Shown here: positions 6,820 to 15,042 of the stretch, in pieces
Position numbering within the stretch: position 1 is the stretch's first letter
How the letters are laid out: each line of letters opens with the position of its first letter
Source of the DNA: UTCHB3 sp964431385
GTDB lineage: Bacteria > Bacteroidota > Ignavibacteria > Ignavibacteriales > Ignavibacteriaceae
Assembly: GCA_964431385.1 (NCBI GenBank)
Contig: CAYSJM010000047.1
Coordinates: 1 to 25,910 of the forward strand
Direction of reading: 5' to 3'
Length of the DNA: 25,910 nucleotides
Notes under the pieces: generated by a model
Database searches by the model: none
What the model was told of the DNA's origin: nothing
Seen by the model: the letters and a program-made list of their open reading frames with translations, nothing else
Program-made: the position numbers and the translations under genes

Positions 6820-8646
6820 ATGTTAGAGAACAACCCTCACAATCCGTATAATCCTTATTATCCTCCACCAAAAAGGGGAGTAAAAGATTTTTTCATGATG
6901 CTTTTTGCTTCCATGCTTGGATTTATGATCGCCGGCACAGGAATCTTCCTTTTAACGGTGGGATTTATCATTGCCATGGTCGGGGCACTTTCTGAAAGTG
7001 AATCGGTAGCCGTAAAAAAAGATTCAATTCTTAAGATAACGATGCGTCAGGCAATAATCGATTCTCCGAAGAAGGATGATGATCCATTCTCCGAACTCTT
7101 TGCAGAGGAGACAGGCAAAAAAACGAGTCTTCAAGAGTATGTAAATGCGATAAATCACGCCAAAACTGATGAAAACATCAAGGCGATTTATCTTGAAACA
7201 GGTGATGCAAACGGAAATCTTGCAAACCTTGAAGAGATTTGGAATGCCCTGGCTGACTTCAAAAAGAGCGGAAAGAAGATAATAGCATACTCCGATTTTT
7301 ACAGTTTACGCGGTTTGTATATGGCTTCAGTAGCTGACAGCATCTACCTGAACCCACGGGGTGGTGTGATGTTTAAAGGGTTAAGTGCAGAGATGCCGAT
7401 GTTTAAAAATCTGCTCACTTCAATTGGAGTTGAACCCCAGGTAATAAGAGCAGGGAAGTATAAAAGTGCAGTTGAACCGTTTATTTCGAACACAATGAGC
7501 GAAGAAAACAAGTCGCAGATGAGAGATTACATCAACGGTCTGTGGCAGTCGGTACTCTCAAAAATTTCGATTAAAACTAACCTTGACCTTAAGGCACTCA
7601 ATTCGATCGCCGATTCGTTAAAGGTTTTTGATCCTGTTTCCGCTAAAAATGCCGGATTGGTCGATAAACTTTTATATCGTCAGGATATCGATTCAGTGTT
7701 GCAAAAAGCATTTAGACTCGATGATAAGCCGGAATTTATCACCTTTGAAAAATACCTGAAAACGGGAGCGGGTGGTTTTAAATTCAACACTTCCGACGAA
7801 GTGAGAATAATTTATGCCGAGGGTGATATTGTGATGGGAAAAAGCAATGACGACAATATCGGGAGCGAAACTTTTGTGGATGCGGTGAAAGCTGCCATCG
7901 ATGATGAGTCGGTAAAAGCTGTTGTGCTCAGGGTTAATTCACCCGGTGGAAGTGCACTGGCGAGCGATATTATGTACAGAGAGCTTCAGAAGTTGAAAGC
8001 CAAAAAGCCATTGATAATCTCGATGGGGAATTATGCCGCATCAGGGGGGTATTATATCTCTGCACCCGGTGATGTAGTAGTTGCCTCGAACAATACCCTG
8101 ACGGGGTCAATTGGCGTGTTCGGACTTTTTATGAGCACCCAAAAATTGATGCGTGACAAGCTCGGTATCAACTTCGATACTGTGAAAACCAATGCATATT
8201 CAGATTTTATCACGAGCAACCGGCCAATGACAAATTATGAAATGTCGGTTATGCAGATGAATGTTGATTCGACCTATGAAACTTTCCTCGGCATCGTAGC
8301 GAAGGAGAGGAAAATGAGCAGAGATGCAGCCAACGAGATTGGACAGGGGCGAATCTGGTTTGCTCCCGCAGCAAAAGAGAATCGATTGGTTGACAGCCTC
8401 GGCGGGCTCTTCGATGCGGTGAAGATAGCGGCAGCAAAAGCAAAATTGAAGGAATACACTATCTCTTACAGCAGCACTTCAGAAACATTTTTCCAGAAGT
8501 TGATGCGGAATTTTGAAGCCAAAGCATCCTCCATTTTTGTAAAAAGTGAAGCGGTTAGAAAAGTTGAATTTTTTGTGAAAGAGGTAGAAAAAGTAAGCAA
8601 AATGAGTGGTGTAATGATGATTATGCCCGTTGGATTCACCTGGTAG
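6820..8646 (+). CDS. sppA: signal peptide peptidase SppA, long (67 kDa) type
   Basis: A membrane serine protease of the S49 family that degrades cleaved signal peptides in the membrane. From the ATG it has 608 residues, matching the duplicated long form (E. coli SppA is 618). After a Pro/Asn-rich cytoplasmic start there is one membrane helix (about 30-55), then two S49 domains. Counting from the ATG, the catalytic Lys is residue 215 in GKYKSAVEPF, equivalent to E. coli Lys209, and the nucleophile Ser408 is in GNYAASGGYY, equivalent to Ser409. NSPGGSALAS and TLTGSIGVFG flank it as in the family. A TTG at 6796 would add eight residues but lacks a ribosome site. It is transcribed divergently from the kinase operon. 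Confidence 0.95.
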   Translation: MLENNPHNPYNPYYPPPKRGVKDFFMMLFASMLGFMIAGTGIFLLTVGFIIAMVGALSESESVAVKKDSILKITMRQAIIDSPKKDDDPFSELFAEETGKKTSLQEYVNAINHAKTDENIKAIYLETGDANGNLANLEEIWNALADFKKSGKKIIAYSDFYSLRGLYMASVADSIYLNPRGGVMFKGLSAEMPMFKNLLTSIGVEPQVIRAGKYKSAVEPFISNTMSEENKSQMRDYINGLWQSVLSKISIKTNLDLKALNSIADSLKVFDPVSAKNAGLVDKLLYRQDIDSVLQKAFRLDDKPEFITFEKYLKTGAGGFKFNTSDEVRIIYAEGDIVMGKSNDDNIGSETFVDAVKAAIDDESVKAVVLRVNSPGGSALASDIMYRELQKLKAKKPLIISMGNYAASGGYYISAPGDVVVASNNTLTGSIGVFGLFMSTQKLMRDKLGINFDTVKTNAYSDFITSNRPMTNYEMSVMQMNVDSTYETFLGIVAKERKMSRDAANEIGQGRIWFAPAAKENRLVDSLGGLFDAVKIAAAKAKLKEYTISYSSTSETFFQKLMRNFEAKASSIFVKSEAVRKVEFFVKEVEKVSKMSGVMMIMPVGFTW

Positions 8647-8745
8647 AAAAAACTAAAAAAAATCTTTAAAATGGCGGCTCTTTAATATTGAATATTTCCT
8701 CTTTTGTTTAATTTGCAGAAGCATTATTCATATTTTGGAGTCGCC

Positions 8746-11133
8746 ATGAAAAGAAACAGTTACTTCCTTCTTTTTGCTCTTTTGGTATCGTTACCATTGT
8801 TTTCGCAACCATTAAGCAGCAATTTACAAGTAATCAAAAAACCTCTCATCCCAAATGATTTCAGGGCATTCAGCAAGGCAGGGAACACAATTTTTGCGAT
8901 AAGTTACCAAATAAGTGTCGCAAGCAATTTCAATAAATCGACCGACGGTGGTGTCACCTGGCAGACACTTCCCACCTCCTTTGCAGCCGGTGACAATCTT
9001 AATGCTATCTTTTTCGTGAACGAACAGGTTGGTTTTGTGGGTGGTTCTCTCGGCGTAATTTATAAAACCACGGATGGTGGAAGCAGTTGGACCAACATAA
9101 GTGCTCCCTCGGTTTACAATGGTACGATAAATTACATTAATTTTTTTAATGAGAACACCGGATATATAGCAGGAAATTCAGCCAATTCTGTCAATTTGAT
9201 TAAAACCACAAACGGCGGTGCAACCTGGACAACTGTAACAAATCCGCTGCCAAGCAGATCTTTTTACGATATCCACTGGAACAGCCAAACAGAGGCGATT
9301 GTGGTTGGAAGCGGAAGTCAGTATATGTACACATCCGATGGTGGAGTAAACTGGACAGCGGGCACAATGCCGGGGCTTTCTTCAACTCTCTACAGAATTC
9401 GCAAAGCGGATGCTACCACTTATTATGTAGTGGGTACCGCAGGAAGAGCCTATAAAAGCACCGATGGCGGTGTTTCGTTTACGGCTCTCACCACAACTAC
9501 CACGGTAGCACTTTACTCACTCGAATTTAGCGATGCCCTTAATGGTGTGCTCCTCGGTTCCAACGGTGTGGTTATTCGAACCACAGACGGGGGAGCATCG
9601 TGGATTGATATCCCGATCTTTTCAACGGAAGTTATAAGAGCTTCACTGAAAGACGGAAATAAGATTCTTGCAGGTGGTTATCTTGCGAACCTCGCCATCT
9701 CGACCGATGGTGGCGTTACATGGAAAACTACCGGTTCAACTTCGCGCGATTTTTATGGTGTTTATGCCGAATCAAATCAGAAATATACCGTGGTCGGCGA
9801 CAGAGGAGAACTCCACCAGACGACAAATGGAGGACTTACCTGGACCAAATCAGCTTTTATGATCGGTGATTTTCTTTATGATGTTTACACTTCCGGCTCG
9901 AGTATTTATACCTGCGGAAGAGTGGGTGCCTTTTTTACTTCGACAAATAATGGTCAATCCTGGACGAACAGATCGAGCGGCACTTCCACCACAAGGAATT
10001 ACAAGCTCTTTTTTACCGATCCCAATACGGGCTACATGGTGAATAATGAGGGTGGAATTCTTTATACAACCAATCAGGGGGCTCTCTGGTCAACGCAGAC
10101 AACTCTACCTGCAACCACACTTTACGATATAAAGATGGTTGGTAGCGGAACCGGTTATGCTGTTGGTTCGGGCGAGAGGTTATTTAAATCGACTGATGGT
10201 GTAAATTTTTCTCACGGTACGATGGCACTTCCCGCAGGTCAGGTGACAGGTGTAGCGATGGTTGATGCAACCACAGGTTATATCTGTGGCGAAAACGGTG
10301 CTTTCTATAAAACCACAGATGGTTTTCAGACGGTCACGCTTCTCTCTGATACAGTGGCTCTTCAGGGGAAAGTGATGCATGATATTGTGATTATGGGGCC
10401 CGATGACATCTGGGCGGTTGGCAGAAGTGGCGTTATCTTGAGGCGTACCGGTGGTGTTACTTTGATGGACACCAGCATGACAGGGGTTGACTTTCTCGCT
10501 GCTCACAAAATGAGTAATAACGAGTTTGTTCTCGTTGGTTCGGGCGGAATGGTTTACAAGGTTTCTGCTCAGATTGTACCCGTTGAACTCGTTTCTTTTA
10601 CGGGAAGTGTAACCCAAAACAGTGTCTCACTTTCATGGCAGACAGCCACGGAAACCAATAATAACGGTTTTTTTGTTGAACGAAAAACAGATGAAAATTG
10701 GGAAACGATTGCCTTTGTTAAGGGTAAAGGAACTGTGACAGCTCCTGTTTTTTATTCATATACGGATAAAAATGTTAGCGGACAAAAAGTCACTTATCGG
10801 TTGAAGCAAATGGATAACGACGGGTCGTTCGCATTCTCTAATGAAATTGAGCTTGAAATTGGTGCTCCTGCCAACTATTCGCTCGAACAAAATTATCCAA
10901 ATCCGTTTAACCCGTCAACGGTGATATCATTTGCGACACCAAAAGCGGGAAATGTCAAGTTAACGGTCTATAATGCACTCGGTGAAACCGTAGATGTTCT
11001 CGTTGATGGAATCCTCGAGGCGGGGTATCACAAAGTAAGTTTTGACGGTTCTTCACTGACTTCAGGAGTCTATTTTTACCGACTTGAATCGGGTGATTTT
11101 GCGGCGGTTAGAAAATTCAATTTATTGAAATAG
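8746..11133 (+). CDS. secreted Ycf48/BNR-repeat beta-propeller protein with T9SS domain
   Basis: 795 residues from the ATG at 8746, which has a GGAG five bases upstream and opens a good signal peptide (MKRNSYFLLFALLVSLPLFSQ); a TTG at 8704 would add 14 unlikely residues. About 12-13 Asp-box/Ycf48-type repeats (KTTDGGSSWTNI, KSTDGGVSFTAL, RTTDGGASWIDI, QTTNGGLTWTKS and others) span roughly residues 60-600, enough for one very large or two tandem propellers. A fibronectin-III-like module (about 615-705, PVELVSFTGSV to YRLKQMDNDG) and a type A T9SS domain (NYPNPFNPST to the end) follow. The fold is clear but the biological role is not; the Ycf48 name does not imply photosynthesis. The last two modules closely match those of the gene at 18983-22753. 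Confidence 0.88.
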   Translation: MKRNSYFLLFALLVSLPLFSQPLSSNLQVIKKPLIPNDFRAFSKAGNTIFAISYQISVASNFNKSTDGGVTWQTLPTSFAAGDNLNAIFFVNEQVGFVGGSLGVIYKTTDGGSSWTNISAPSVYNGTINYINFFNENTGYIAGNSANSVNLIKTTNGGATWTTVTNPLPSRSFYDIHWNSQTEAIVVGSGSQYMYTSDGGVNWTAGTMPGLSSTLYRIRKADATTYYVVGTAGRAYKSTDGGVSFTALTTTTTVALYSLEFSDALNGVLLGSNGVVIRTTDGGASWIDIPIFSTEVIRASLKDGNKILAGGYLANLAISTDGGVTWKTTGSTSRDFYGVYAESNQKYTVVGDRGELHQTTNGGLTWTKSAFMIGDFLYDVYTSGSSIYTCGRVGAFFTSTNNGQSWTNRSSGTSTTRNYKLFFTDPNTGYMVNNEGGILYTTNQGALWSTQTTLPATTLYDIKMVGSGTGYAVGSGERLFKSTDGVNFSHGTMALPAGQVTGVAMVDATTGYICGENGAFYKTTDGFQTVTLLSDTVALQGKVMHDIVIMGPDDIWAVGRSGVILRRTGGVTLMDTSMTGVDFLAAHKMSNNEFVLVGSGGMVYKVSAQIVPVELVSFTGSVTQNSVSLSWQTATETNNNGFFVERKTDENWETIAFVKGKGTVTAPVFYSYTDKNVSGQKVTYRLKQMDNDGSFAFSNEIELEIGAPANYSLEQNYPNPFNPSTVISFATPKAGNVKLTVYNALGETVDVLVDGILEAGYHKVSFDGSSLTSGVYFYRLESGDFAAVRKFNLLK

Positions 11134-11156
11134 AGCCGGTAGAGAAGATAAAGTTT

Positions 11157-11234
11157 AAGTCACAGAGTAGTGTAACAATAAAACGGTTGGGAAAATTTTT
11201 GCCCTCTGTTTTTAAAGTCGTTACTCTGTGACTT
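11157..11234. repeat. long-loop inverted repeat after the propeller gene
   Basis: Perfect 13-bp arms AAGTCACAGAGTA (11157-11169) and TACTCTGTGACTT (11222-11234) around a 52-base loop, ending in TTTTATTG. The loop also holds CCCTCTG, which echoes the arm. It may serve as a terminator for the upstream gene, but such a long loop is more like a small interspersed element. The smpB start follows within 45 bases. Confidence 0.6.
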
Positions 11235-11276
11235 TTATTGCATATATTTAAAGTTCGAATATTCAAGATTAGGCAA

Positions 11277-11729
11277 TTGGAACAGGCAAACATTAAAATA
11301 ATAGTGAGAAATAGAAAAGCTCACTTTGAATACAGCATCATACAATCGTTTGAAGCCGGTATCGTGCTTATGGGCACCGAGGTAAAGTCGCTCAGAGCCG
11401 GGAAGGGTAACCTTACAGACGGATTTGTAGAGATTGTAAATGGCGAAGCCTGGTTAAAAAGTGCGCATATCTCTGAATATTCACAGGGAAACATTAATAA
11501 TCACGATCCTTTCAGAGACAGGAAACTCCTTCTCAATTCCGTTGAGATTAAGAAGTTGAATCAGAAAGTCAAAGAAAAAGGATACACAATTATACCTCTT
11601 GCACTCTATTTCAAAAATGGCAAAGTAAAAGTTGAGATTGCCCTTGCCAAAGGGAAGAAACTTTACGATAAGAGAGAATCAATTGCAAAAAGAGAGATGG
11701 AACGAGAAAGAAAGAGGAGTAAATATTAG
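11277..11729 (+). CDS. smpB: SsrA-binding protein SmpB
   Basis: SmpB binds tmRNA and brings it to stalled ribosomes for trans-translation. The 150-residue product has the family landmarks: IKIIVRNRKAHFEY at the start, FEAGIVLMGTEVKSLRAGK, an internal ISEYSQGN and HDPFRDRKLLL, the YTIIPLALYFKNGKVKVEIALAKGKK core, and a basic C-terminal tail (KRESIAKREMERERKR) that enters the mRNA channel. There is no ATG near the conserved start. The TTG at 11277 gives the usual length; a TTG at 11238 would add 13 residues that lack SmpB character and lies against the inverted repeat. No tmRNA gene is visible nearby. About 40 bases separate it from the arginine decarboxylase gene, so they may be cotranscribed. 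Confidence 0.93.
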   Translation: MEQANIKIIVRNRKAHFEYSIIQSFEAGIVLMGTEVKSLRAGKGNLTDGFVEIVNGEAWLKSAHISEYSQGNINNHDPFRDRKLLLNSVEIKKLNQKVKEKGYTIIPLALYFKNGKVKVEIALAKGKKLYDKRESIAKREMERERKRSKY

Positions 11730-11772
11730 TTCAGTTTTATTTTTTTAAATAAAAACAGGAAGGAGAAAAAAG

Positions 11773-12318
11773 GTGTTCGTACCTTCTCGGATGTTTTTTA
11801 CCAAAGGCGTTGGCAGACATAAAGATTATTTAGCTTCATTTGAGCTTGCATTAAGAGGTGCCGGAATAGAGATGTGTAACCTGGTTACAGTAAGCAGTAT
11901 CTATCCACCCGACTGTAAGCGTATCTCCAAAGAAGAGGGTCTTAAATATTTAAAACCGGGTCAGGTTACATTTTGTGTAATGGCGCGTAACCAGACAAAT
12001 GAACCTAACAGGTTGATTGCTTCTTCTATAGGTGTAGCCATTCCTGCCGACAAAAACCTGTATGGATATCTGTCAGAACACCATCCTTACGGTGAAACAG
12101 AAAAAGTTTGTGGGGAATATGCAGAAGATCTCGCTGCGACGATGCTTGCAACAACTCTCGGTATCGATTTTAACCCCGAAGTTGATTGGAGCGAAAGAGA
12201 AAATATTTATAAAATGTCGGGCAAGATCGTCCGCTCATTTAATGTTACTCAGTCTGCTGAAGGTCATAAAAACGGACTTTGGACTACAGTAATAGCGGCA
12301 GCAATTCTGCTCCCATAA
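11773..12318 (+). CDS. pyruvoyl-dependent arginine decarboxylase
   Basis: A 181-residue PvlArgDC-family protein that converts arginine to agmatine, the first step of one polyamine route. The proenzyme cleaves itself between two serines, and the second becomes the pyruvoyl cofactor; the site is visible as NLVTVSSIYPPDC with Ser41-Ser42. Other family features are GVGRHKDYLASFELAL near the start, PGQVTFCVMA, IASSIGVAIP and HHPYGETE (Glu108, near where the catalytic Glu of the archaeal enzyme is expected). Length fits the family. The start is GTG with a strong AGGAG 7 bases upstream (11761-11765). No agmatinase or spermidine synthase gene lies in the window. A terminator follows directly. Confidence 0.93.
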   Translation: MFVPSRMFFTKGVGRHKDYLASFELALRGAGIEMCNLVTVSSIYPPDCKRISKEEGLKYLKPGQVTFCVMARNQTNEPNRLIASSIGVAIPADKNLYGYLSEHHPYGETEKVCGEYAEDLAATMLATTLGIDFNPEVDWSERENIYKMSGKIVRSFNVTQSAEGHKNGLWTTVIAAAILLP

Positions 12319-12329
12319 TTTTTTTAACG

Positions 12330-12369
12330 GTCCGGTGATTTCTATTAAATGGTGTCACCGGACTTTTTT
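12330..12369 (+). terminator. rho-independent terminator after arginine decarboxylase
   Basis: Perfect 9-bp stem GTCCGGTGA (12330-12338) with TCACCGGAC (12355-12363), 16-base loop, then TTTTTT. It starts 11 bases after the decarboxylase stop codon and separates this gene from the NlpC/P60 gene. Confidence 0.9.
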
Positions 12370-12390
12370 ATTAACTAAAACAGGAGGATT

Positions 12391-12957
12391 ATGGCACCAT
12401 ATCTGATATATATATTGTCAATAATGAGTTCACTTAATTCTGCATCACCAAACCAAAATTTCATTACACTTCACAGGGACTATTTAGAGAATGTTTATAA
12501 ACTGCCTGCCGGGGTGGTTATAAATGACGAGTACAAAGTGCCCGACTACTTTTCAGATCAGGCTACTGTAAATAATTTGTTGCTGTTGGCAAAAAAATAT
12601 TTAGGGTATCCTTATGTCTGGGGTGGTACCACGGAACGCGGTTTCGACTGCTCCGGGTTCATGTACTTCCTTTATAATAAAATTGGTAAACCTATCCCAA
12701 GGATGCCGGCTGACCAGTGTATTCTCGGAGCGGACATCCCTTACTCAAAAATTCAACCGGGCGATTTGATCTTTTTCAGAGGCGGAAATGTAAATTCCAA
12801 TTGGATCGGTCATGTGGGCATGGCTTATGAAAGAGATGCTAACGGTGAAATTAAATTTATCCACGCAGAGGGAAGAAAAACCGGTGTGGTTATAACTCCC
12901 CTTGAAAATCAGTATTACAAAAAAAGATTCATTAGAGCGACCAGAATTCTAAAATAA
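12391..12957 (+). CDS. NlpC/P60-family cell-wall hydrolase
   Basis: A 188-residue cysteine peptidase that probably cuts peptide cross-links of peptidoglycan. The NlpC/P60 domain (about 60-188) shows YLGYPYVWGGTTERGFDCSGF with the nucleophile Cys87, PGDLIFFR, HVGMAY with His141, and FIHAEG with the third catalytic residue His158. The N-terminal part (about 22-58) carries no clear SH3 domain, although KLPAGVVINDEYKV could be the rest of one. The first 18 residues (MAPYLIYILSIMSSLNSA) are hydrophobic enough to be a short signal peptide. A strong AGGAGG lies just 3 bases before the ATG, an unusually close spacing. The lipoprotein gene follows 11 bases after the stop, so the two are probably cotranscribed. 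Confidence 0.9.
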   Translation: MAPYLIYILSIMSSLNSASPNQNFITLHRDYLENVYKLPAGVVINDEYKVPDYFSDQATVNNLLLLAKKYLGYPYVWGGTTERGFDCSGFMYFLYNKIGKPIPRMPADQCILGADIPYSKIQPGDLIFFRGGNVNSNWIGHVGMAYERDANGEIKFIHAEGRKTGVVITPLENQYYKKRFIRATRILK

Positions 12958-12968
12958 ACGGAAAGAAA

Positions 12969-14207
12969 ATGAAAAAAATCGTAAGATCACTCCCCGTACT
13001 TCTATTGTTCACTGTGATGGCAGCGTCATTTTCGTTTGCAGCTTGCAACAAAAATGCGAATGCAGGTGATATTCCCCCGGCAGGGAAAGACACTTTAAAG
13101 GTTGACTCAGCCAAAAAAGCTGAATCACCTACAACCACAGAGGCGTATGATGCTTCAAAATTTACTTCTAAATATGACGATATGGCTAAATTTTTTGCCG
13201 GTATCGAAGTTGATTCCACCAGTGAGTTAGCTCCTTTGTTCAAAGCAAACACATGGAAAAACCATGCAAAAAGTTTTGATTCAAAATGGGCGGGGCTCGA
13301 AAAGAAAAGACTTGCACCGATAAGAGAATGGGTTGGAACTGAACTTAAAGAGATTTCAGCCGATTGCAAGACCCTTTTCTACCCTTTTGGCGGTCCTGAT
13401 TTTCTTTTTGCAAATACATTTTTCCCCTCATTCAACAATTATGTGCTCATCGGTCTCGAACCTGTTGGTCAGTTGCCTGATTTGAATAAGCTCGATAAAA
13501 ATGTATTAAGCAACTATCTTGCAAGCCTGCAAAATTCGTTAGCGACACTTATTTCCGGTGGATTCTTCAAGACCATAGATATGGCATCTGATTTTCAGCC
13601 GGGTAGAGTAAATGGAATTGTACCTGTTTTAATGGTTTTTCTTGCTAAAACAGATCACAAAGTTCTTGATATTGAATACATCAAAATGGACAAGACAGGT
13701 AAACTTACCTACGAGAAGTCAGATCTTTCATCAGGAAAGCTAAAAACAAGATATGATGGTGTTATGATTAAATTCACAGACAAAGAAGAAAAGACGGTTA
13801 AAAAATTGTTCTTCTTCAGCACCGATCTTTCAGATGCCGGCTTCCCAAAGAAACCTGATTTCCAGAATTTCGTAAAAGAAATGCAACCATTTGCATCGAT
13901 GGCAAAAGCCGCTTCATACCTGATGCATCAGGGTGGATTTGATGGAGTTAGAAATTTTGTTGTCGAAAATGCAAAATATATGGTACAGGAAGACAGCGGA
14001 ATTCCACTCAAATATTTTGATGAAAAGAAGTGGGAAAGAAGATTCTACGGTACTTACACATCTCCAATTCCAATGTTTGCAGGAAGAGTTCAGAGAGACC
14101 TTCAGGCAGAATACCGCAAAAAAGACAATGTTAAGCCATTGCCATTTGGTATCGGTTACTATTGGGAGCAGGGAAGAAGCAACCTGATGTTTGCTCTAAG
14201 AAAATAG
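12969..14207 (+). CDS. putative lipoprotein of unrecognised family
   Basis: A 412-residue envelope protein. The start MKKIVRSLPVLLLFTVMAASFSFAACNKN looks like a lipoprotein signal with Cys26 as the lipidated residue, although Phe at -3 makes the lipobox imperfect; a low-complexity linker rich in Ala, Lys, Ser and Thr follows (to about 58). The main domain has distinctive motifs: RLAPIREWVGTEL, LFYPFGGPDFLFANTFFP, YVLIGLEPVGQLPDL near residues 150-170, and near the end YFDEKKWERRFYGTYTSPI and PLPFGIGYYWEQGRSNLMFAL. I recall similar hypothetical proteins in other bacteria but cannot name the family or a function, and see no catalytic motif I would trust. It lies 11 bases downstream of the NlpC/P60 gene. 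A GGAAAG sequence precedes the ATG. Confidence 0.75.
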   Translation: MKKIVRSLPVLLLFTVMAASFSFAACNKNANAGDIPPAGKDTLKVDSAKKAESPTTTEAYDASKFTSKYDDMAKFFAGIEVDSTSELAPLFKANTWKNHAKSFDSKWAGLEKKRLAPIREWVGTELKEISADCKTLFYPFGGPDFLFANTFFPSFNNYVLIGLEPVGQLPDLNKLDKNVLSNYLASLQNSLATLISGGFFKTIDMASDFQPGRVNGIVPVLMVFLAKTDHKVLDIEYIKMDKTGKLTYEKSDLSSGKLKTRYDGVMIKFTDKEEKTVKKLFFFSTDLSDAGFPKKPDFQNFVKEMQPFASMAKAASYLMHQGGFDGVRNFVVENAKYMVQEDSGIPLKYFDEKKWERRFYGTYTSPIPMFAGRVQRDLQAEYRKKDNVKPLPFGIGYYWEQGRSNLMFALRK

Positions 14208-14219
14208 AGTTTTTGGTCG

Positions 14220-14972
14220 TTATTCGCAATACTTTTTAAGTGAATCCGCAGCAGTTGTTGAACTGTTGCGGTTCGCTTTATTAAAGGCTTCACATCCTCC
14301 CGCTTTATCCCCGTTTGCCATAAGAACACTGCCGAGCATTAAGAATGTTTTTGTTGTTGCACTTCCGAGTGTTGATGCATTTTGAAGATAGATTTTAGCT
14401 TGCTCAAGTTCATTTTTCTGAAAATAAGCTTCACCAAAAAATGCCTGAAGACTCTCAAAATCAGGTTTCACTTTTTGAACAATTTCGAGCTCTTTGATGG
14501 CTTTGTCCGGTTGTTTCATTTTTAAGAAATATGCGGCTTTATAGACAGGTACGAGCGGATTCCCGGGTTCAATTTTTTCGGCTTTCAGATAAAATTCCAA
14601 TGCTTTGTTATCCTCTCCCATCTCTGAATGGAGATTCCCCAGCAAAATAATGGCGTCCACTTTATTTGGTTCTTCTTTGAGTACCTGATTAAAGTCGTTT
14701 TTTGCATCTTCATATTTTTTTAGACCTTGAAATGCCAGTCCGCGGAAGAGGTGTGCTGAACTGTCTTTTGAGTCGATATCAAGAATTTTTGAATAGATTT
14801 TCACAGCGGAGTCGAAATAACCCGTTGTCAATTTTTCGAAGGCTTGCGATCTTAGAACAAAAATTTCCTTTCGGTCATCTTCCTTCCCCTTCTGATAGAA
14901 GTGATAAATTACATAAATCTGCACAAGAGCAGCAAAAAATAAAAAAATGGCGAGGTTTTTGTTTTTCTTCAT
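14220..14972 (-). CDS. membrane-anchored TPR protein
   Basis: A 250-residue protein with an N-terminal membrane anchor (about 6-26, LAIFLFFAALVQIYVIYHF) followed by about five tetratricopeptide repeats covering 40-215 (for example HLFRGLAFQGLKKYEDAKND, ILLGNLHSEMGEDNKALEFY and AYFQKNELEQAKIYLQNAS). TPR domains hold other proteins in complexes; the partner is unknown. Cys227 and Cys249 near the end could pair if the domain is periplasmic. It converges on the lipoprotein gene with only 12 bases between stop codons, and diverges from the amidase gene on its other side. Confidence 0.8.
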   Translation of the reverse strand: MKKNKNLAIFLFFAALVQIYVIYHFYQKGKEDDRKEIFVLRSQAFEKLTTGYFDSAVKIYSKILDIDSKDSSAHLFRGLAFQGLKKYEDAKNDFNQVLKEEPNKVDAIILLGNLHSEMGEDNKALEFYLKAEKIEPGNPLVPVYKAAYFLKMKQPDKAIKELEIVQKVKPDFESLQAFFGEAYFQKNELEQAKIYLQNASTLGSATTKTFLMLGSVLMANGDKAGGCEAFNKANRNSSTTAADSLKKYCE

Positions 14973-15042
14973 TCGGGTTTTTGTAAGTTTTGGTAACTAA
15001 AATTTAAAATTGAGTTCTTAAATATAAAACGAGCCGCAATAA

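Noticed and set aside
10180..10617. 145-codon minus-strand open frame
   Set aside because: It lies wholly antisense to the Asp-box repeats and fibronectin-like module of the propeller gene; its composition is that of a shadow frame.
8746..11133. Photosystem II assembly factor Ycf48
   Set aside because: Similarity rests on the repeat type only; the signal peptide and T9SS domain show a secreted protein, and no photosynthesis gene is present.
11130..11280. tmRNA gene near smpB
   Set aside because: No tRNA-Ala-like acceptor and T arm or tag-coding frame is visible; only the inverted repeat is present.
12932..13369. 145-codon minus-strand open frame
   Set aside because: It is antisense to the end of the NlpC/P60 gene and the start of the lipoprotein gene, with no domain of its own.
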